Below, one piece after another: positions 6,058 through 11,386 of a stretch of 11,386 nt of DNA. The position numbers and the translations under genes were made by a program. The notes below the pieces were generated by a model. That model did no database searches, was not told the DNA's origin, and saw nothing but the letters and a program-made list of their open reading frames with translations. Every line of letters begins with the position of its first letter. Positions within the stretch are counted from its first letter, which is position 1. Source of the stretch: JAUWCW01 sp030609125 [NCBI: Candidatus Rokuibacteriota bacterium] (GTDB lineage Bacteria; JAUVQV01); NCBI GenBank assembly GCA_030609125.1, contig JAUWCW010000031.1:1-11386 (forward strand), in the 5' to 3' direction.

Positions 6058-6971
6058 GGACCCTGTGGATCACCCCCGGTCAGCGATCTCAGGTTCTCTC
6101 TGACCCGTTCGAGGTCGTAGGCGTAGTAGTCGGCCCCGATGTAGCGGGAGTAGTGGCGGGCAGCCTCCCGGCGCATCCTCAGGTCCCGGTAGATATCGGC
6201 CATCTGGCAGTTGATGGTATACAGGTTGGGCTGCAGCTCCAGCACCCTTTTCAGGTAGAAGAGGGCCATCCTGCGCTTGCCCTCTTCCAGCCAGTCCATG
6301 GCTTCCACGTAGATCTTCCGGGCTTCGGCGAAGTCGCTTCGCCCTGTCTGCTCCATGGCCAGGACGTGATCGAGCCTGGCGGTGAAGACCGCCAGATCCA
6401 CGGGCCGGGAACTGCTCACGGTGAAAATGATATCCCCGCCCGGTCCGATCACGTGAAGGGCCGGCGCCTTGCCGAACCCGTAGCAGCGCGCCTGGTGGAA
6501 GGAGGGGTCGTGGAGAGCGTAGTCCGGATAGATCTGGTGGGAGACGAGGAAGCGCAGGATGTCGTTGTCGCTGGCGGGATCGAGGAAAATGGCCACCAGG
6601 CCGACCCGCTCCCGGTACCGGTCCCGCAGCTGCTCGAGAACGTTCAGGCTGTCCAGAGAATCCCGGGATCCGGCGTCCAGGTAGTAAAGAAAAGTGTAGT
6701 CGCGCCTGACCGTTTCGAGGAAGGTGGTCATCCTGCCGCTGATGATGTCCTTCAGCTTGAAATCGTGGACCGGCCGGCCCCTGAGAAGACAACTCCCGTA
6801 TGTCCCGCCCGGATCGTTCCGGCCCGGATCAGCCGCTACGGCTCTTTCCACGCCGGTGGAGGTAAAGACGGCCTGGGCGGAAACCTGAGAGGGCGTATGG
6901 ATAATCCACGCCGCCAGGGCGGCGGCAAGAAAGAGGAAAACCCTTCTCTTGCAACGGTTTTTCGTCTCCAT
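6054..6971 (-). CDS. Exported thioredoxin-fold protein without CxxC, with C-terminal TPR-like repeats
   Basis: No specific family recognised. The 305-residue protein begins with a signal peptide: basic [10 protein letters not shown], hydrophobic 11-25, likely cleavage after AQA at 34. Residues about 65-200 read as a thioredoxin/TlpA-like fold: [13 protein letters not shown], then the strand TFLYYLD, then VGLVAIFLD, and a cis-proline-like [16 protein letters not shown] with Pro170. At the place of CxxC the sequence is GSRDS (101-105), so it cannot do thiol-disulfide exchange there. Residues about 210-295 are helical with TPR-like spacing ([29 protein letters not shown]...AARHYSRYI), suggesting protein binding. 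The start ATG has a strong GGGGGAG (6981-6987) nine bases upstream. A good promoter lies at 7049-7077, and dut follows. A binding, scaffold or chaperone-like role outside the cytoplasm is inferred. Confidence 0.75.
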   Translation of the reverse strand: METKNRCKRRVFLFLAAALAAWIIHTPSQVSAQAVFTSTGVERAVAADPGRNDPGGTYGSCLLRGRPVHDFKLKDIISGRMTTFLETVRRDYTFLYYLDAGSRDSLDSLNVLEQLRDRYRERVGLVAIFLDPASDNDILRFLVSHQIYPDYALHDPSFHQARCYGFGKAPALHVIGPGGDIIFTVSSSRPVDLAVFTARLDHVLAMEQTGRSDFAEARKIYVEAMDWLEEGKRRMALFYLKRVLELQPNLYTINCQMADIYRDLRMRREAARHYSRYIGADYYAYDLERVRENLRSLTGGDPQGP

Positions 6972-7048
6972 GGACTGTGCCTCCCCCGGACAGTGAATGG
7001 GTAACAGTCTCTGTGGAAATCAGGAAACGTACCGGTCGACTTACTGAT

Positions 7049-7077
7049 AATCTAAGCCCCGTGATCGGGGGTGTCAA
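7049..7077 (-). promoter_or_regulatory. Strong sigma-70-like promoter with a dyad in its spacer
   Basis: On the minus strand a perfect TTGACA (7072-7077) and TAGATT (7049-7054, four matches) are separated by 17 bases. The spacer contains the inverted repeat CCCCG-N4-CGGGG (7057-7070). Transcription would start near 7042, about 70 bases before the ATG of the thioredoxin-fold/TPR gene. The dyad sits where a bound regulator would compete with RNA polymerase, so it is a candidate operator. As RNA from upstream transcription it could instead form a five-pair hairpin, but no U-run follows. Confidence 0.5.
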
Positions 7078-7133
7078 GTTGCTGAAACGAGCCGGGACAA
7101 GGCGGGTGCAGGCCATTCAGGCAATATCTGGAT

Positions 7134-8372
7134 TCACTCTCTTCCGCGGGCAAGCATCTCCAGGCTCTTCTCCGGACCGACCGCCGCCCACGCCGAGCTC
7201 CCGGGCGCAAAGAGCTCCTGGGCCACTTCGTGCACCCGCCGGGGCGTGATCGATTCGACGGCCTCGATTGTCTCGTCGATGCCGAAGATGCGCTTGAAAT
7301 ATAGTTCCTGCCTGGCGATGCTCATCATCCTGTTGCCGGCCGACTCGAGTCCGAGGATCACGTTGCCCCTGATGTGGTCCCTGGCACGGACGACCTCTCT
7401 CGCCGACGGAGGCCGCTTGCAGATCCTGTCGATCTGCCCTTCCACGAGTCTCGCCACCCTCCGCGCCGTATCGGGGCTGGTCCCCACCGAAATGGTGAAA
7501 AGGCCCGTGTCCCTGTAGGAGCTGTGGGAGGAGAAAACGGAATAAGCGAGTCCGCGCTTTTCCCGGATCTCCTGGAAGAGCCGGGAGCTCATGCTGCCGC
7601 CGAATATGCTGTTGAGGACATAGAGTGCGTACCGGTCCCTGTGGGTCTGCTTGAGACCTCTCGAACCGAAGCAGAGGTGGGTCTGCTCCAGGGACCTCGC
7701 CTTCCGGTAGAAACCTTTCCTGAAGCGGGGCGACGTCCGGCGCCGTAAGGGGGCCTGCCTTTTCGGCAAGGCGAAGTGCTTCTTCCACAGCTGCTCGAGC
7801 CGGTTGTGGTCGATGCCTCCGGCGGCGGCGAAAACAAGATTGCCTGACCTGTAGTGATCGCGGAAGAAGGAGACCAGTTCGGCCCGGCTCATGGCCCCGA
7901 TGCTGGAATTGTCTCCGAGTATCGGCCGGCCCAGCGGGTTTCGCGGCCATATGTTCTGTACCAGAAGCTCGTAGACCGTGTCTTCCGGGCTGTCCTCGCC
8001 CATCTTGATTTCTTCAAGGACGACCTTCCGTTCTCGCTCGATCTCTTGAGGCGGGAAGGTTGAGTTCAGCAGGATGTCGGAGAGGATGGCGAACCCCCGC
8101 TCGACGTGCTCGACAAGGATGTTCAGGTAGAAGCAAGTGTATTCCCGGCCGGTGAAGGCGTCGAGGTGGCCGCCGATGGAGTCGATCTCCCGGGCGAGGG
8201 CCGACGCGCTCCTGGTGGCGGTCCCCTTGAAGAGAAGGTGTTCTATGAAGTGGGCGCAGCCGCCGAGAGACGGGGACTCCGAGCGTGAGCCCGTTCCCAC
8301 CCAGACGCCGAGAGCTATGGTGCGGCTTCCGGCGATCTGCTCGGTGACGATACGGGCCCCGTTCGGGAGCAC
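7134..8372 (-). CDS. M16 family zinc metallopeptidase (processing-peptidase-like)
   Basis: A single-chain M16 (pitrilysin/MPP-type) peptidase half of about 412 residues, the usual size for the bacterial 'insulinase family' gene next to pnp. The inverted zinc site is HFIEH (His41, Glu44, His45), with the third ligand Glu121 in KVVLEEIKM, about 76 residues later as the family requires. The second domain has GGSMSSRLFQEIREKRGLAYSV (about 258-279), the R/Y segment that contacts substrate. No signal peptide is seen, so it is probably cytosolic; the substrate is unknown. The start is doubtful. GTG at 8372 is the first ordinary start codon after pnp, but the homology-like text QSFHKTVLPNG begins upstream of it. 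A perfect AGGAGG (8405-8410) lies 32 bases before this GTG and only five bases before an in-frame ACG (8397-8399). The true start may be that ACG, adding nine residues. Confidence 0.92.
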   Translation of the reverse strand: MLPNGARIVTEQIAGSRTIALGVWVGTGSRSESPSLGGCAHFIEHLLFKGTATRSASALAREIDSIGGHLDAFTGREYTCFYLNILVEHVERGFAILSDILLNSTFPPQEIERERKVVLEEIKMGEDSPEDTVYELLVQNIWPRNPLGRPILGDNSSIGAMSRAELVSFFRDHYRSGNLVFAAAGGIDHNRLEQLWKKHFALPKRQAPLRRRTSPRFRKGFYRKARSLEQTHLCFGSRGLKQTHRDRYALYVLNSIFGGSMSSRLFQEIREKRGLAYSVFSSHSSYRDTGLFTISVGTSPDTARRVARLVEGQIDRICKRPPSAREVVRARDHIRGNVILGLESAGNRMMSIARQELYFKRIFGIDETIEAVESITPRRVHEVAQELFAPGSSAWAAVGPEKSLEMLARGRE

Positions 8373-8404
8373 CGTCTTGTGAAAACTCTGGGGGAGCGTG
8401 ACGG

Positions 8405-8411
8405 CCTCCTC

Positions 8412-8413
<2 letters not shown>
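8405..8413 (-). promoter_or_regulatory. Ribosome binding site for the M16 gene that decides the start
   Basis: AAGAGGAGG on the minus strand overlaps the TAA stop of pnp (8412-8414). The codons at five to nine bases downstream are ACG and CTC; no ATG, GTG or TTG occurs until 8372. The site therefore argues for a non-standard start or for a base change in the original ATG. Confidence 0.7.
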
Positions 8414-10514
<2,101 letters not shown>

Positions 10515-10546
10515 GTTTTTTACCTCTTGTTGATGAAAAGTGGAAT

Positions 10547-10816
10547 TTATTTGCGGAGGCCCAGGCGGCCGATGACCTCCCGGTAGCGACTGATGTCTTT
10601 TTTCTTCAGATAGTTCAAAAGCCTACGGCGCTGACCAACCATTTTCAGCAGGCCCCGGCGGGAATGATGGTCTTTCTTGTGGGCCTTGAAATGCTCCTGA
10701 AGCTGCTTGATCCGCTCGCTCAGAAGCGCCACCTGGACTTCCGGGGAACCGGTATCCTGCTCATGGAGCCTGTAACTGGTAATGACCCCATCTTTTTCGT
10801 CTTTCCCCAGACTCAC
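10547..10816 (-). CDS. rpsO: 30S ribosomal protein S15
   Basis: S15 binds 16S rRNA in the central domain early in small-subunit assembly. The 89-residue length is exactly typical. The signature runs [15 protein letters not shown] (18-32), then [16 protein letters not shown] (42-57), then the basic end [12 protein letters not shown]. The GTG start at 10816 follows a near-perfect AGGAGGTGA (10823-10831) with six bases of spacing, one of the strongest ribosome binding sites in the window. S15 represses its own translation in several bacteria; no specific leader structure could be assigned here in the short leader. It lies between truB and pnp, the classic order. Confidence 0.98.
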   Translation of the reverse strand: MSLGKDEKDGVITSYRLHEQDTGSPEVQVALLSERIKQLQEHFKAHKKDHHSRRGLLKMVGQRRRLLNYLKKKDISRYREVIGRLGLRK

Positions 10817-10860
10817 GTTCCTTCACCTCCTCACTCTTATTTATCCTTTAGAAGTCGGTA

Positions 10861-10889
10861 AGATTACTAGAAAGTCTTGGCCATGTAAA
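10861..10889 (-). promoter_or_regulatory. Candidate promoter for rpsO-pnp
   Basis: In the 95-base gap after truB, TTTACA (10884-10889, five of six matches) and TAATCT (10861-10866, weak) are 17 bases apart on the minus strand. Transcription would begin near 10854, giving a leader of about 37 bases that includes the rpsO ribosome binding site. The gap is more AT-rich than its neighbours. The gene pair may also be read through from truB. Confidence 0.38.
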
Positions 10890-10911
10890 GCAAAATCGCA
10901 TCTGTCCCGTC

Positions 10912-11386
10912 TCAGGCGAAGACCCGGCGGATCGGCATCGGCTCCCCCGGTCCCTCATAGCGGACCACGGCAACGAGCCCTCCATCCTCACCTACGAGCT
11001 TCACATCCCGACCGGGCTCGAGGTTCTCCGGCAGGTACCCGGGCCGGGGCGCGGGCGCCTTTCCCTGGCGGACATCGACCACCTGCTCCCCGGAAAGCCG
11101 CATGGCCGGAAGATGCGAAAGCGCCGCTGCGAGGGGCACGAGGGGGGGGCGCCCGGACTTTTCCCCCAGAATGTTCCGCAGCTTATCGACAGTCATGGCC
11201 TGCTCGATGCAGAACGGCCCCACGGCGGTCCTCGTCAGGGCCGTCATGTGGCCGGCACTCCCGCACTTCTTCGCAAGATCGTGACAGAGGCTCCGAATGT
11301 ACGTCCCTCCCCCGCAACGCACGCGAAAAGTGAGGACGGGGCTCTCCCACCGCAGAAGCGAAAACTCCCCCACCACAACTGACCTG
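10912..11386 (-). CDS. truB: tRNA pseudouridine(55) synthase TruB, C-terminal part (cut by window edge)
   Basis: TruB isomerises uridine 55 in the T-loop of nearly all elongator tRNAs. About 157 residues are visible; the frame stays open through the right edge of the window, so the N-terminal half with the catalytic aspartate lies outside. The visible part begins VVVGEFSLLRWESPVLTFRV and contains the conserved CGGGTYIRSLCHDLA segment of the synthase fold, then ALTRTAVGPF. It ends in a PUA-like C-terminal region (LSGEQVVDVRQGKA...RDVKLVGEDGGLVAVV) before the TGA stop. The neighbouring rpsO and pnp support the call. A run of eight G (11142-11149 on the plus strand) encodes the RPPL stretch and keeps frame. 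Confidence 0.93.
   Translation of the reverse strand, partial: RSVVVGEFSLLRWESPVLTFRVRCGGGTYIRSLCHDLAKKCGSAGHMTALTRTAVGPFCIEQAMTVDKLRNILGEKSGRPPLVPLAAALSHLPAMRLSGEQVVDVRQGKAPAPRPGYLPENLEPGRDVKLVGEDGGLVAVVRYEGPGEPMPIRRVFA

Noticed and set aside
6023-6073. GTG at 6073 as the dut start
   Set aside because: It overlaps the preceding gene and adds a tail absent from dUTPases. Starting at 6022 gives the standard 149-residue protein.
6012-7004. A 330-codon plus-strand open frame opposite the thioredoxin-fold/TPR gene
   Set aside because: The minus-strand reading has a signal peptide, a strong ribosome binding site, a good promoter and fold-like motifs. The plus-strand frame has none of these and overlaps the dut start.
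10515-10546. RNase III-type hairpin or terminator between rpsO and pnp, as in E. coli
   Set aside because: The gap is only 32 bases and no self-complementary arms are visible.

Overview
This window holds bacterial chromosomal core genes. It is GC-rich, and nearly all genes read on the minus strand. The order truB-rpsO-pnp-M16 peptidase, with dut further on, together with split-subunit PurS/PurQ/PurL purine synthesis, is most familiar from Desulfobacterota (former Deltaproteobacteria) and relatives. That placement is inferred from gene order and protein style, not from a marker tree. I see no phage, CRISPR array, defence module, tRNA or rRNA.

Layout, following minus-strand transcription from right to left. 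11386-7134: the C-terminal part of TruB (cut by the window edge), ribosomal protein S15, polynucleotide phosphorylase and an M16 zinc peptidase form the translation/RNA-decay block. 7133-4842: a promoter with a dyad in its spacer precedes an exported thioredoxin-fold/TPR protein that has lost its CxxC. Then come dUTPase (dut) and a second exported thioredoxin-like protein with an intact CxxC. 4841-4584: a GC-rich hairpin and a 179-bp element with terminal inverted repeats and no coding capacity (MITE-like), which ends next to the ribosome binding site of the next gene. 4583-3496: a WalJ/YycJ-type metallo-beta-lactamase-fold hydrolase, then PurS. 3365-2658: PurQ on the opposite (plus) strand. 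2657-2359: a 299-bp divergent control region with dispersed-repeat sequence and a candidate promoter for each flanking gene. 2358-130: PurL. 107-1: the lysine-rich C-terminus of an unidentified plus-strand protein converging on purL.

PurS, PurQ and PurL together make the three-subunit FGAM synthase (fourth step of purine synthesis): PurQ releases ammonia from glutamine, PurL carries the ATP-dependent amidation, and PurS bridges them. All three are present and look intact, but purQ is flipped relative to its partners. dUTPase sanitises the nucleotide pool. Pnp and S15 are a classic co-transcribed pair.

I do not find a convincing new multi-gene system. The least ordinary features are the two thioredoxin-fold exported proteins flanking dut (one redox-dead by sequence), candidate leaderless promoters for dut and purQ, an M16 gene whose strong ribosome binding site faces an ACG rather than a normal start codon, the inverted purQ, and the MITE-like insertion.
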